Below, one piece after another: positions 25,374 to 37,918 of a stretch of DNA of 64,000 nucleotides. The notes below the pieces were generated by a model. The model saw only the letters and a program-made list of their open reading frames with translations, searched no databases and was not told the origin of the DNA. The stretch is taken from assembly GCF_025698545.1 (NCBI RefSeq), contig NC_068569.1:3596001-3660000 (forward strand), written 5' to 3'. Numbering within the stretch: the stretch's first letter is position 1; each line of letters opens with the position of its first letter. The translations under genes were made by a program, and so were the position numbers. The DNA is from Gossypium raimondii. Taxonomy: Eukaryota; Streptophyta; Magnoliopsida; Malvales; Malvaceae.

Positions 25374-26994
25374 CACGTGACCGCTCGGCACGTGGCCTCA
25401 CGTTATCGGGTTTTTATTTATTTATTTATCATACAAACGTTATCGTTGAAACTATATGCTAGAAGAACCACAATAATACACACTCTAATGTCTTGGAACA
25501 AATATATATTTTTATTTATGTATACGCTCCTATGCCTTTTTAAGTCTTATCTCATTTGGTCCAACTCGAAGCATCATGGAAACCCGAAACTACATTTGAT
25601 CTAGCCACGTGGCATTGATCACCGTCAGATCTGGCTTTTGACACTCACATGGGCTGCTGACACCACCCACCCTCCCCCCCCCCATCACGTGCAAATTGGA
25701 CCCATTCATGCAAATCCCAATTTCCTTTTACGATTAAAAGAAAAATATCAAAGTGAGTGAGAAATAAAAAGGTCTGTTAAATGGAGACCTCCACGCTAAG
25801 CAATGCCTTCGGTACCTTCACTTTTTCAGGCTTTACTTTTAATTCAAGCTTAAAAGAAAAAAGGAGAAAAAATTACAACTATAAAATTCTCAATAGCATT
25901 AAAATCAAAGAATTATTTTACAGAAATAAATAAGATTTATGAACAGTAAAAACCTTATCCTCTCTTCGGAGTATACTCGCTTCGGGATTGGTGTCAGCTA
26001 GGGGACCCACCTTCTCCGTCTCTCCGCTTCTTGATACTTGCCACGTGGACGTCCTAACACTTTATTTAACATCGATAGTTGCACCATGCAGCCGCATTTC
26101 CAAAACCATAAAACATCCATGGATTTATTGAAAGGATTTTGGTAACAAGTAATATTAACTAAATATAAGATTTTCCAGTGTATTAAAAATATATTATTTA
26201 TTATAAATAACTTAAAATATACATTTTAAGACAATAATTAACAAAAAAATTATTTCTTTTCCTTTGTGCTGTAATAGAGATATTAGTTCCCTAATAAAAC
26301 TGCAGAAAAATAGGTTCAACGACGTAATAGAGCATATTTTTCACATTAATTAGCAATAGATTGACTCGCTCGTAATCCTACGTGGCAGTTTTGTATAAAA
26401 AGTGAAAAAACCCTGTTGGCATCTCCTTCTTCTATAAATCCTGACCGTTTAACTAATCAAGTTTAGCTGTAATAATCGTGCTTATTAGTGGGGTTTGAAT
26501 ATAATACCCGAATTAGCAGGTGAAATTTAAAAAAAAATTAAAGAAAGGAGCGAATATCAGAGAATAAATTATTATTTTTTTTAAAAAAGAAGGAAACGTA
26601 ATTAAAAATCATAGGCGCAACTCTCGAGGGAAAATAAAGCAGAGGAATCGGGCTGTAAACTTGGACGCTAATGCACAAGCCTTAGCGACGAGTTTAAAAG
26701 ATCGGTTCCTAAGGATTGGATTTTAACACGATATAAAATTTTATCCTCTCCCTAATCATTGATTAATTAATTTGTTAATTACTTCTTTAACCAATGATGC
26801 TCAGTAAATTATGTTTAATTAATTCTGACAGGAAAATACAATTTTAATTTAAATTACTCTTATCGCCCTATGTGGCATGTGAGTAAACCGGAGTTGTAAG
26901 CAATGAAATAATGATTGTGTGCAATACGTGGTGTTTATAGTTGTTGTTCACTTGGGTGATCATCACCATCATCTACTATCATCAGCTACACGTG
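25374..26994. promoter_or_regulatory. Cluster of six CACGTG G-boxes plus related ACGT motifs
   Basis: CACGTG palindromes occur at 25374-25379, 25389-25394, 25606-25611, 25686-25691, 26042-26047 and 26989-26994. Several extend to CACGTGGC or GCCACGTGG, the ABRE/G-box core bound by bZIP, bHLH and PIF-type factors. Further ACGTGGC or ACGTGGT forms lie near 26380 and 26925. Chance expectation for a given 6-mer is roughly one per 4 kb, lower in AT-rich DNA, so six in 1.6 kb is striking. The nearest downstream gene is the GATA factor starting 1.45 kb further on. Confidence 0.55.
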
Positions 26995-28445
26995 CGGTTA
27001 AATTTTTATCATCAATGGAAACCAAACTTGCGGGCCCCACCTTGATGGTGGCCCCCTGATTTTGTTAACCCTCGGATCATGACTTATTATTAGGTTTATG
27101 TCGTTTTTAATCTTGTACGGGTGATTTGATTTTTAACATTTTAAGCTATTTTTGAGTAATTTTCATGGGTTCTAATTGTTATTTGATTTTATATATAGAA
27201 GATATCATATATTAAAATTTAAATGTCAAATTAATTAACATTAGATAACTATATAATTAGGTTTGAAATTTACTATACTTTTTTACCACTATCATGTTCA
27301 CGTATGATGATGATCTTTAAGAATCAAGGCAGTGAGGCAGTAGTATTGTAGATAAAAGAAGAAGTCTTGATTTTCATGTATCTAAATTTTTGGTCGTTAT
27401 GTAAATCTTAATTTGATTACTTCATAATTTATTTTTATTTCATTTTGATTTGACTTTGTAAATTGGTAACACATATAATTGTAATTTGTACTTTTAAACC
27501 CACACACAAACGAAAAGGGGTAAGTCCCTTGCAAAATTGACATTGTCTTCAACGCCATGGATGTTTTATTTTTCCGTTGTGATAGGGATCCTAAAAAAAG
27601 GAAATTACATGGTGCTGAGTCTCATACTCAAAGCATCCAACGCATCTTCCACAACAAGCTTCTCCATATACCAGATGGAGGTTGATGAATAAGATACAAA
27701 TCCAAATCCTACTTATTATGATTTAATGAAACGTTGATATTCTATTGGACTCGATGTTTCTTCAAATAATTTTAAGTACTTGAAAAATTGATAGACAAAA
27801 TTTCGATTAAAAACAATACTAATTTATTGAAGGGTTAGCCTACTTTAGACGGTTAATACTTTAAATTAAAAAAAAAACAATTTCCCCTCAACAATTATTG
27901 AAAATATTTTTATTTTATATTTAATGTTAACAAAAAATTTATTTAATTTAAAACATCGGGGTTTGATTACATATATAACTTTAAAAGAACCAAATTTAAA
28001 AATTTCTTTTATATTTGTTTTTCTTTTAAAAAAAAGCAATGAACAATAATAAAATAAAAGAATAAATTGAGACATGCATGTTAGTTTGAAAGTGGATCGA
28101 TTTAATATAATAGCATTACCCAAAAGGGCAAAATCCCAAAGAAAAGGGCAGTAAAGTAAGTTCACACTAGATTTTCCTTTATCTCAATTAAAGTTTATTT
28201 AAATTATTTAAAATTTCCATTATTAAAAAAAATAAAAACGTCGTCAAAATGCACTAGTTTAGCTGTCCGCCAGCCCCCTTCAAACGCAAATAAACCCTCA
28301 ATCTCTCTCTTGAAAACCACAACTCCCCACACCTCTCTCTCTTTTCTCTCTACACTCACACATTTTCCTCACTATACTCTCTCTTTAACGCCACCTCCTC
28401 TACCAAATAAAGAAAACGTATTACCCCCCCCCCCAAATCAAAGCC

Positions 28446-29899
28446 ATGGAGGCGCCTGAATTCGTTCCAGGAACCACCTGTTGTTCCCAATTCACGCCTG
28501 ACAAACCTGACCATTTCATTGTCGAGGACTTGCTCGATTTTTCCAACGACGATACCATTTTAACCGACCAAACCTTCGACTCCTTCTCCGCTGCTGCCCA
28601 CTCCACCGATTCTTCCTCCGTTACTCCCTTCGACACCTGCAATTCCTCCTCCTTCTCTGCTTCCCAACCCAATTTAGTCGCCGGTATTGCTTCCCGTGCT
28701 TTTAACGATGGTCACTCCTCCGCTGACCTTTATGTGCCGGTAATTCCCCCCTACATGCAATCATATATATAAAATATGGCTGGTTTTTTTTTTTATAAAT
28801 AAACTGGAATATATATGTGAATTTCAGCTCATTATTTTTACTGCTTCCGCAAGCCAATTAAATAAATTTTACAACTACGTTTCTTCGGAATTTTGGTTCG
28901 AATTTCAAAAAGTATAGTGCGTCGTAAGCAAAGATTTCACGTATTTTCTACTTTTTGATTATTTTCCTGGCAACCAAACAAAGATAAGATTAAGAGCCAT
29001 GTGCATGGCAAGTGCAAATTGGTTAAAGCTGTGTGAATAGCTTTATTGAAGTAAAAAAAAAAGAAGCTAAAATGAAAATTGGCTGATAATCATATATATT
29101 TTTTATACAGTGTGATGATTTAGCTGAGCTAGAATGGCTGTCAAATTTCGTGGACGAATCATTTTCAAGTGATGATCTGCAAAAGCACCAGCTGATATCC
29201 GGAATAAAAATCCGACCCGATGAATCATCAGAGACCGGAGGGTTTCAATCCGTTCTGCCCAACCAAATTAACGACGCCATTGATAATGGTGACAACAACC
29301 ACAGTAACAATACCAACAACCCAATTTTCCATCCAGACATGTCGGTGCCCGCCAAGGCCAGGAGCAAACGGTCTCGTGCTGCGCCATGCAACTGGGCCTC
29401 CCGCCTCCTTGTTCTCAGCCCGACAACTTCATCTTCCGAGCCTGACATCGTCGTCCCGGTGCAACCACCTCCACCGAACCACCCTGGTAAAAAGCCCGTC
29501 AAAACGATATCGTCGAAGAAAAAAGAGGGTGGCGTAGCAAATTCGGATGGGCGGAAGTGCCTTCATTGTGCTACGGATAAGACGCCGCAGTGGAGGACTG
29601 GTCCCATGGGTCCCAAAACATTATGTAATGCATGTGGCGTGAGGTATAAATCGGGTCGGCTTGTGCCCGAATACCGACCCGCTGCTAGCCCCACATTCGT
29701 GCTCACAAAGCATTCAAATTCCCACCGCAAGGTGCTGGAGCTTAGGCGACAGAAGGAAATGTTAAGGGCTCAACAGCACCATCAGCAACCATTCATGCAC
29801 CACCATCATCAGAACATGGTTTTCGATGTATCCAACGGTGATGATTACTTGATCCACCAACACGTGGGCCCTGATTTCAGGCAGCTGATTCTAGAGTAG
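28446..29899 (+). CDS. GATA9: GATA zinc-finger transcription factor, GATA9/GATA12 type
   Basis: Two exons, 28446-28739 and 29111-29899, separated by a 371-bp GT-AG intron; the join gives [22 protein letters not shown], in frame, for 360 aa. Seen: an acidic N-terminal region with [11 protein letters not shown], a Ser-rich stretch, basic KARSKRSRA, then one GATA finger C-X2-C-X18-C-X2-C (residues 248-273, CLHC...CNAC) and the plant subfamily I tail [20 protein letters not shown]. The C-terminus is His-rich and ends [16 protein letters not shown]. Both the amino end and this tail match Arabidopsis GATA9/GATA12. Known role: nuclear DNA-binding factor recognising WGATAR; subfamily I members act in light- and growth-related regulation. 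Start: first ATG after a CT-rich leader. The choice between GATA9 and GATA12 rests partly on gene order. Confidence 0.93.
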
Positions 29900-32800
29900 A
29901 GTACCTTAACTAAGGTCGAGAGTTCTTTAATTTTTTCCCCCCAGAATTAATTTAGTTATTGAATTCATTAGTGAATTCCAGTTTTTTGTTTTTGATAATT
30001 TTCGTAGACTAATTTTCCCTTGAGTTTGGGCTTTTTTCCTGCCAAATTTGGCAAACTCATAAACCCCACTTTTCTTACCTGAGGCAAATTTAGTAATTTT
30101 AATTTTAATTTTTCGGTGTTGATTCTTTCTTTTGACTTCTAAGCTCCAGTCTATATATACATATATTTCACAATATAATCAATTGCTTGATATTAGATTA
30201 GATTAGTAGTTAAAATATAATTAATCAACACTACGGGCTCATTAGATTATTTATATCGAAATATCTAACCTAATGCATTAAAGCTTCCCCAAGCTAGTTA
30301 GAATTTTGTAGTATTTATAGCATAAGTTCCCATCCATATCATTTCTACAATTGCTTTGCAACCAGCAGAAGATATAAAGTCAAGAATCATTGTATTTATT
30401 TAGGGTTGCATGAAAATGTACAAGTCACATGGAGTTTTGGTTTTGTCAATAGACTGAAGACACACGAAACATAATTCAAGGTCCATCCCCACCGACGGAA
30501 GGTGAATATTGCAAAACCGTTTTCAAGGTCTCTACTTTCATAGGGTAAGGCTGTTAGCTAGAATTAATGGCATATAAGGTCAAAAATTTTTTGGCCAAAC
30601 TTGATTTTTTTAAAGAGGAATACTGTGCAAGCACAAGCAATACCAACCCTAATGCACCAACGGTCGTCTCTCCTATCCTTATTTTGTTGTTGAAGACTAG
30701 AACGTAGTACTATATATGATGCTTAATGATCAACATAAATTTCAGTGAGAAGAAATGGGATGACGAAGTAGCTTTTAAGTTTTTACATGTATACAGAGAA
30801 TGTTTATGAAATCAATGCCTATCCCATAACAGTTAACATCGTTTTCTGCGAATACCATTTGCACAAGTTTCCCTACCCTTGGGGAAAAAAGGTTGGTTCT
30901 CACTCAAACATGAACATGGAAATTCAGGTCTAGATGAATAAAATATACAGGAAAATTGGGTTTTCAAGATTTTTCAAAAAAAGAATTTATTCTATGTGTA
31001 TATAGTAAACCATGCAGCATGTGATGTGTGTAAGGATTGGAATCCGGAGAGGTTTTAATGGGAAAAATATGCTATACGATCAGTTATCAACTACAAATGC
31101 TTTTTCTTTTCCCTTTATTTATTTATGTGTAGGCATTATTGGTTGACGATACCTCTGTCTATGCACGATCCTAGGCAATGGTAATCCCATAGGCCTGCAA
31201 AATCATTTTTAATTAAGTAAAATAATATTCTTAACACTTTAACCACTTCTTCATTGCCTTTGTCTTGTTGAAATAACAGTACAGAGGTTAATGCTGTAGT
31301 ATATATATAGGTCAGTTGTTAATATATGTACCGACACTAATTAATTTAATATGGAAACAGAAACGAAGCGAAGTTTGCGGTGGTCACATGCATGCCTCCC
31401 CTCTTCCATCCCGCATGCATATGAGTCAGTCTTCAATACCCCATCACTTACTCATCTTTTTTGTTGCCATTCCAATAACCATAATATCGATTTTAGTTTT
31501 AATATATTTCTTTTATGTTTTTAAAACTTTATTAGGCGATTACATGTTATCTTTGAATGCTCCTATTTGAGAAAAGGAAACCAAGTGTTCTTTTTATTAA
31601 ATAATTATAGAAATATCCAGATATGGGAATAAATAATGATGTTATAAATATATTGGAGAAAGTAATGAAAATATGGGCACCCATGCAGCAAGAGTTACAT
31701 ATTTGCTTGCATGATGCTTCTATTGTAAAAGACGCTGTCCCCTTCAATGACTCCGCACCTGCACAATTTGCAGGTTTCTGCTCTCTTTTCTTTGATGGAT
31801 AGAGAGATACACTACTTTTATCCGTTGTCCTTTTAATCATCTTCTTCATTTCCACTTTTTACTAAATGACATGGAACAACATAAATCACGTTTCTTCGGG
31901 TGTTTATAGCCTAAGGTTTAGGGTTTCGACCTTGGTTGAGCAACAAGGTAATGAATATGATCAGGGCCACATAGCAAGAGAGTAAAGAAGGTAAACTTCA
32001 CAGTTTTGGATAGAATTACATGGCGTGCAAAATCGATATGAATATGTCAAAATTTATGTGAATACAAAATAAGGGCAAGTAGAGGAGACATATGTTTAGA
32101 TTTCAGGAGCTAGGAAAAAAAGGATAACCGGACAGGGACGGCTCGACCACGCAAATTGCAAACATTATCCAATTTGTTCCTTGCGATGGCTGTGTTTAAT
32201 GATGCATGGAAGCACATGATTGTTTTTACGAATACGTCAACATGCAAAAATTGAAAAAGACATACAATGGCAAGCAATATTTTTGGGGGTGATGGAATGG
32301 GAAAAAGGTCCCACAAGCAATGCAAATGTCGCGCTAATGGGTTTAGACATGGGCACCATAGCCAAGGCAAACTTTGGAAGACACATGGGGACACCCTCAT
32401 CTCTTTCACCTTCCTTACTACTAATTGATGCTTAGGAAGCTAATAGTCATAACATCACTTTACAAGGTACCTCTGCTGAAACCACACCTAAACTAAACAG
32501 AACCGTCTTCGAAAAGGGCAAAGAAGGGGACACATCAGAGGTATACCGGACAAATGATGCCAAGGATTAAAAATGGATTTGAAGGTATACTTGACAATTT
32601 TGAACATGATACAAACAAAATACGGGGAAAAATAATCAAAACATGACATGAGAACATAACACGGAACATACAATTAGGACTAGAGAAAATAACAAAAACA
32701 TGACATGAATAAATGAATTCCGGGTCTATTTGAAGGCAACCAGGAAGCTTTTACTGGTAGAATAGGATGACAATGGAGAATGGGATCATGCATCAATTCA

Positions 32801-33144
32801 TTGTTTTCACTTTTCATTACTACAATATGAAATTATTTTAAACAAAAAGACATTTGAGCTATGACAGAAATGGAGTAAATGGCAAAGCAGTTCTATAATT
32901 TAAAGTAAACTAGTTCAATCATTTTCCATAACAGAAATCTAAAGAGAGAATTTCCGAAATTGTGTAAAGTGAACACAATTCTTGCAGTGTAAGTTATGTC
33001 CATCTTCCAAGACTTGAAATTTCAATTCAATTAATAATAAAAAGGACACACTTATGAAATAGAATAAATCTTCAAATGGACAACACAAGATGGAAAGCAA
33101 TGACTATGATCCATCATGCGCTAATTCCTTCCACTTTTGCTATG
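29900..33144. other. Intergenic region downstream of the GATA gene
   Basis: No gene is recognised. The first few hundred bases are probably the GATA 3' UTR. Short frames at 31316-31570, 31547-31855 and 32110-32435 overlap on both strands and show no domain. The stretch near 31670-31800 is less AT-rich than its surroundings and carries a CATGCAGCAAGAG...TTGCAGG segment that might be a small exon or old repeat, but I have no support. The right end runs into the distal alternative exon of the NFD6-like gene. Confidence 0.55.
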
Positions 33145-33170
33145 TTATCGAGGCACACTGAGACCTAGTT
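33145..33170 (-). CDS. Alternative last coding exon of the NFD6-like gene
   Basis: On the minus strand TTTTGTACAG is followed by a frame encoding LGLSVPR and a stop codon (33147-33145). If exon 2 of the NFD6-like gene is spliced at an internal donor (GGTATGC, exon ending at 34664) to this exon starting at 33170, the frame is kept and the protein ends SLSQELGLSVPR (91 aa in all). That ending is one I recognise from other plant NFD6-like proteins. The intron would be 1493 bp. Confidence 0.6.
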
Positions 33171-34631
33171 CTGTACAAAATTATAAAAATAAGAAGCATT
33201 AGCGAGCACTATAGAAAAGAAACTAAATGAAGAGGTTTTAAATGGTGAATAAAGGTACTTCAAATGTATAAATCAATGGGGTCCAGAAACATATTTACTT
33301 GAGATACATGTAAAAAAACCTTGTTGGCTATGGAACTTATATGTTACTTGAGAAAAAGTTAATGAAACATCTACGATAGATACGAGATAACTTGCAACAA
33401 GGGCAGTCAAAAGTGGCACCTTAGATTATATCTATTCGGAAATTTCTAAAGAATTGGTCATTTAGCATGCATGGACAAAGCTATCCCAAATTTCAATCTG
33501 ATATTTGAACAAAAGAAAAAAGCACCATCTCTGCATTTCAAAATACAGACAACCAAAGTGCAGAAAACAAAACAAGTTTGAACAATTCTTATGGCCCTAC
33601 ATTAATACCACAACTACAACATATATTGAATCATTTATTTCAACAGGAAAAAAGCAACAAAGCTCCATCAATATCAATGGACAATGAGGACGGAAAAGGG
33701 CCTTCAGTTGTAAAACATTCTTAATTGACTGGGACAAATCAAACAACCTTATAGATCACATTGAAAAGAAAAGAAAAACCAAGTAATAAAGAATGAAAGA
33801 AAATAGAGAGCTATGGACTTGAACATATCGGTCATCTGTATTCTATAGAGAGCCTATTAGAGTACGTATATGCATAAAGTAAATTGTCAACATAAGGTAG
33901 AGTCTACATTTCCAATCATATTAGAGTATAAACAAAATCTTCAACTTTGACCAACAAAGCAAGATTACTATCAATAATTTTCAGTGCACTGCTTAAAGAG
34001 TTATACAAAACCTTATCAAACCATGTGAAAGCTTCCCAACTCAGGTTGTGTCTTTCTTTGTATCTACCCCTGTTCCAATACACCCAACTTATCAAATCAT
34101 CATACATGTACATTTATTCTCACTCACTTGTTATTACAATTTAATCTCCCCTAAGTTGCCTAGCTCTTTTTTTTGGCTAATCTCTATTAGATTAACCATT
34201 ATAGATCTAAATTGATTTTTCATTTTTCAATAACAAGTCTAATTGGGTGACATCTGACCAGATGCACATTTAATGAACTTAAGCAGTTGAAAACCAAGCA
34301 CAAACTTCTCATGCTTTGCCTTTCCTACTTGCTTAATTCTTATCTAACTGAACTCAAGTCACCTTTCTGTCTTCACTTTCTCTTGGTTTAGATTATCAAC
34401 AAAACATTAAGAAAGGGAAAACTATACATTAAGAACTATTAAAAAAAAAAGCAACCAACAAAGAATAGATAAATGGTCTTAAAATTGATAGCTTTCAATG
34501 AGGATTCATTGAACATGAACATCATGGTCACGAGATGTCACAACCTAAACAAATAACATTGATTTACTAATTTATTGAAGTAAAAAAAAAAGTTGCTTAC
34601 AGAAACAAAATTACAAACATTTTGGAGATTA
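33171..34631. other. Intron or 3' flank of the NFD6-like gene
   Basis: AT-rich DNA between the proximal stop of the NFD6-like gene and its probable distal exon. It is an intron in the long splice form and 3' UTR or downstream DNA in the short form. The overlapping frames at 33916-34144 on both strands lack any domain and are not called. Confidence 0.5.
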
Positions 34632-35068
34632 TCAAACTCCTGGATTTGCACTGCAAAGCATACCCTGAGACAACGACCTAGAGCTCCTCGAATCGATGCC
34701 TAGACACGACGTTAACCGAGCTGAAGACACGGCTGAGTGGAGAGGCAGCAGAGATTGAAGACAACCCAATTGAGAAACAGACCTGAAAAATTAAAGCTTG
34801 ACAATTTAGAAGCAAAATTTTGGTAATTTAAAGGAAACCCAAATTAGAGAAAGGGATAAATTAAAGCGTCGTTAATAAAATTGGAGAATTGGAAAAGAGG
34901 GGCATATAATTAATGATAAGGTTTTCAAAGGGCTTACCTTGAAAATGTGGGAGAAGTGCGAGGAGGAAGGAGAGAAGAGGCGGGTTTTGGTTTAAGGGTT
35001 GGTTTGTTAATGGCGGATTTGAGGGTAGAGAATGTTGGTTTTGAGAGAGATCGAAATCGAGACGCCAT
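34632..35068 (-). CDS. NFD6: NUCLEAR FUSION DEFECTIVE 6-like small mitochondrial protein
   Basis: Two exons, 35068-34938 and 34782-34632, separated by a 155-bp GT-AG intron, encode 93 aa. The N-terminus MASRFRSLSKPTFSTLKS is rich in Ser, Arg and Lys and lacks acidic residues, as expected for a mitochondrial presequence. The second exon gives SVSQLGCLQSLLPLHSAVSS, then ARLTSCLGIDSRSSRSLSQG and a tail MLCSANPGV. LQSLLPLHSAVASARLTSCL is the hallmark of the plant NFD6 family. Known: Arabidopsis nfd6 mutants fail in karyogamy during female gametophyte development, and the protein is mitochondrial; its molecular activity is unknown. Telomere-like boxes lie just upstream. The tail here arises from reading through an internal splice donor; splicing gives a different end (see 33145-33170). 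Each frame is under 100 codons, so the gene is easily missed by length filters. Confidence 0.85.
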
Positions 35069-35091
35069 TTTCTGAGAAAAATAGTGAAATG

Positions 35092-35120
35092 TTAGGGTTA
35101 GGTGGAACTTTAGGGTTTTT
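35092..35120 (-). promoter_or_regulatory. Telo-box motifs upstream of the NFD6-like gene
   Basis: On the minus strand, AAACCCTAAA (35109-35118) and TAACCCTAAC (35091-35100) lie 25-50 bases upstream of the start codon, probably in the leader or core promoter. Telo boxes (AAACCCTA) are common near the start of plant genes for translation and organelle function. The role here is inferred from position only. Confidence 0.5.
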
Positions 35121-35935
35121 GTGGGGTTTTAGCATTTTAGGTTTCGTTGGGGCGGGGAAAATTACGAAAAGGTGAAATAAAAGATATTAATTACCAGAAG
35201 TCACTTTCTCTCTAAACTATTAACTAAACAATTTAATAAAATTTAGCATTTTTAGCAAATGGAACCTTTGGGTCTGAGAAAATTCCAGACCTGTAGTTAT
35301 TATGCTATTTATTCTCTCTTTTCATTTCCAAAATTTGAGAAATATATTGACTGATTTCTCCCTCTTTTACAACCCTTTATGTTCCTTTTCTTTGTCAGTA
35401 TAGTCAACACTCATTCAAATTTATGATATTCTTTGGGGAATAGATGCCAAGTTTAGAGGTGTTTGGAGGACTACAGTGAACAATCCATAGATGCATTCAT
35501 AATCCCCTTTATTTTTAGATGGTAACAAAGGCAAAAGACTGCTAAGACAATGATAAATAGCATTATTTCCTTCTGAATTTCCGTTGAATAGCACTAGATC
35601 ATAACTTAATCAAGGAAAAAAGCAACCCATCAATGGTTAGAGTACATAATAGTCAGATACGAAATGAACATTATGGTTCCTCAATCTGTTGTAGCAACAA
35701 ATTCCAATTGGTATTTCATTTCTCCGTCCAACTAATGAATGGTTAGAGATAATCCTCATCTACCAACGGCTCTGATTTGTTCTATTCCTTGTTCTGAGTC
35801 TAATTGGTTCCACAAGCCAACCAAAAGGTTGCTCCTCCTCCGAAACATCATTGTTGTGAAGCGATTAGACTCATTACTGTTGACTGTGGAGGCACCATAA
35901 GAAGGTTTTTGTTTTTTTCTTTTGCTTCAACAACA
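35121..35935. other. Spacer between the NFD6-like promoter and the PTH2 3' end
   Basis: About 0.8 kb containing the rest of the NFD6-like promoter and the PTH2 3' flank; both genes are on the minus strand. No reading frame or repeat family was recognised. Confidence 0.55.
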
Positions 35936-37918
35936 TTAGAGCAAGTTCAACTTCCCTGTCACTGAATCAACTACCACGTTTGGTCCTGTACAATCACAAA
36001 AACAGATGTATAATAAATAAAGAAAATAGAACTTTTCTTCTTTTAGTTGTTTACATAAATTCTATTTGTTATCACTTGTTTCTTCGTTCGGTGAAAGTGA
36101 ATTGCAACATCGATAAATTAGGAGTGTATGCAATTATATTTCATACCATCTTCAGCTACCAAGCAATGGACTCATCATGGCATATAACATATACTATAAC
36201 AGATAAGCAACTACAACAGTTCTAGAAGGAAAAAGAATAAAAAAGAACCAAACCAGGTCCAATGGCAAGAACTGTCTTTGATCCTGCTGAAACCTGTTCA
36301 AGAAAGCAGTCATGAGATCTTGGCCACAAATCTTTCTTTCAAATAATAAGCACTATGAATTTGGTACTCAAGATCAAATTCAAGACCACACCATGATGTA
36401 GTAGAGAAACCAAGGAACCACTTGGAATCCTTAAACTGTGTAATAAAGAACCTCGAAGAACTAACACAGTAACTAAGGCTATCGGTTCGCTTGTACGTTT
36501 AGGCCTGTAAGTTACCATTACACTGAAGTTACCTAACTGTGAGATTACTCGAAGTGATGCAGAAAAATACCTGCGTTCTTCCAGCATCAGCAACAACAAA
36601 AGTTGGAAGGCCAATACCCTCAGCTGCATCCCTTAACTTATTCCTGACAAAGAAAATGGAAGTGCACTTACACAACCATATGTGTAACTTGACATACATG
36701 GTGAGAACCCACTCACTCCCAACAAAATCACCTGCTTACATTTCTTGTTGATTCCTGCATGTAACGACTATTTTGGGTTGCCCACAATCCTCCCATTCTC
36801 TTAAAAGGGATCGATCACTGCAATATTTTCAAATGATTTAATGTTCAATTAAACACCTAAACAAATTACTAACATAGACAAAGGGTTCCAACGGATCTTT
36901 CACTAGAGCAAGGTCAGACCAACTTACAAGTGAAGCTTGAATTAAGAAATTGGCTTATAATCAAGAGAAACATACCTATGCATTAATTCAGCATAAATGC
37001 CAGTGGCAGCATCTGTATATTTGGACAGGAAAATTCAGCGAAACAATTGAAAAGCAGACGAGATAAATTTTAAATCAAAAGTAGCGGCCAAGGAATCTCA
37101 CGTGCACATTGGGACGCGATCTTCCCTGCTTTCATCTTTAGGTCTTGTCTAACCACTAAAACCTGCCATAAGCAGCTCAAGACTCAATATTCCAGAGTTT
37201 ATGAATATCATCAGTCGTTACATTCGGGTGATGTTAATAAACAAATAAACAAGATATCAAAGTGTTCCTAATTAATTAATCATAAACACAAACTTAAGTC
37301 AATTAGTTCAGCAAATATATGGAAACCATAATCAGAAACAATATATACAATCAAGTTAAAGCATGGAAAAGACACAAAATTAGCTTCTTGGATTTATTAT
37401 CAAACAAGTAGACCCACAATGCGATCCCCTTTTGTATTTAAAAAAAAAAAACCTTCAGTCAGGGAAACAACCTAAATATGCTAAAATAACATAACATGTG
37501 TTATCAGTAACGATTGTAGTAGGAAAGAATCAAACTTTAAGAAGTATCAATAAAAAGGAAGCCAAAAAAAAATACCATTTTAAGGTCTTGGTCAGCATTA
37601 TAGGAAACTAAGTCTAGTTCTCGAAGCTTTCCAGATAGGAAATTCTTCTTCTTGGAAAGGGTTTTAGTGGGTTTCGACAAATCCAGAAATAACCCCAATA
37701 TGAAACCAATAACAAGGCCTGGAATGAAGTTTTCAGGTTTGAAACTTACTCCTAACAATGCACTTCCCTGTTTCTGCAGCTTCTGATATTGTATAACCAC
37801 TATCAATTAGTACAAATTAAAAATAAAAAAGTGAGAAAAATAACAGCCAAAAATGAAAGAAGTGACTGAGAAGTACCTTGTTTGAAGGTTGAGAAGAGTT
37901 TCGAGTGGGAGCCCACAT
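35936..37918 (-). CDS. PTH2: PTH2-type peptidyl-tRNA hydrolase with N-terminal membrane segment
   Basis: Eight exons: 37918-37877, 37782-37576, 37162-37102, 37012-36976, 36817-36740, 36643-36571, 36293-36254, 35985-35936; 588 bases, 195 aa, all introns GT-AG. The catalytic domain (about 84-195) reads VLVVRQDLKMKAGKIASQCA, then HAATGIYAELMH, QPKIVVTC, GLPTFVVADAGRTQ, AIGPG and DSVTGKLNLL, the classic archaeal/eukaryotic PTH2 pattern. It releases tRNA from peptidyl-tRNA that has fallen off ribosomes. Residues 33-49 (FIPGLVIGFILGLFLDL) form a hydrophobic segment; a similar N-terminal anchor is known in human PTRH2, which is mitochondrial. Exon 2 has two in-frame acceptors nine bases apart (37782 or 37773), so the protein may vary by KLQ. 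The last exon is only 50 bp. The start ATG opens a short exon typical of this family. Confidence 0.93.

Larger units (their letters stand above)
22765..28445. other. 5.7-kb region between divergent TMX2-like and GATA genes
   Basis: Both flanking genes read outward, so their promoters lie at either end. It contains a gypsy-type LTR remnant (about 23350-25034), a G-box-rich stretch (25374-26994), a C11 run near 25672-25683, and a CT-rich leader just before the GATA start (28300-28440, ending in a C-run at about 28424-28434). The minus-strand frame at 27866-28165 is low-complexity and not called. Confidence 0.65.

Noticed and set aside
30350-32700. Possible extra gene between GATA and NFD6-like
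   Set aside because: Several short frames on both strands overlap; none can be joined through splice sites into a recognisable protein.
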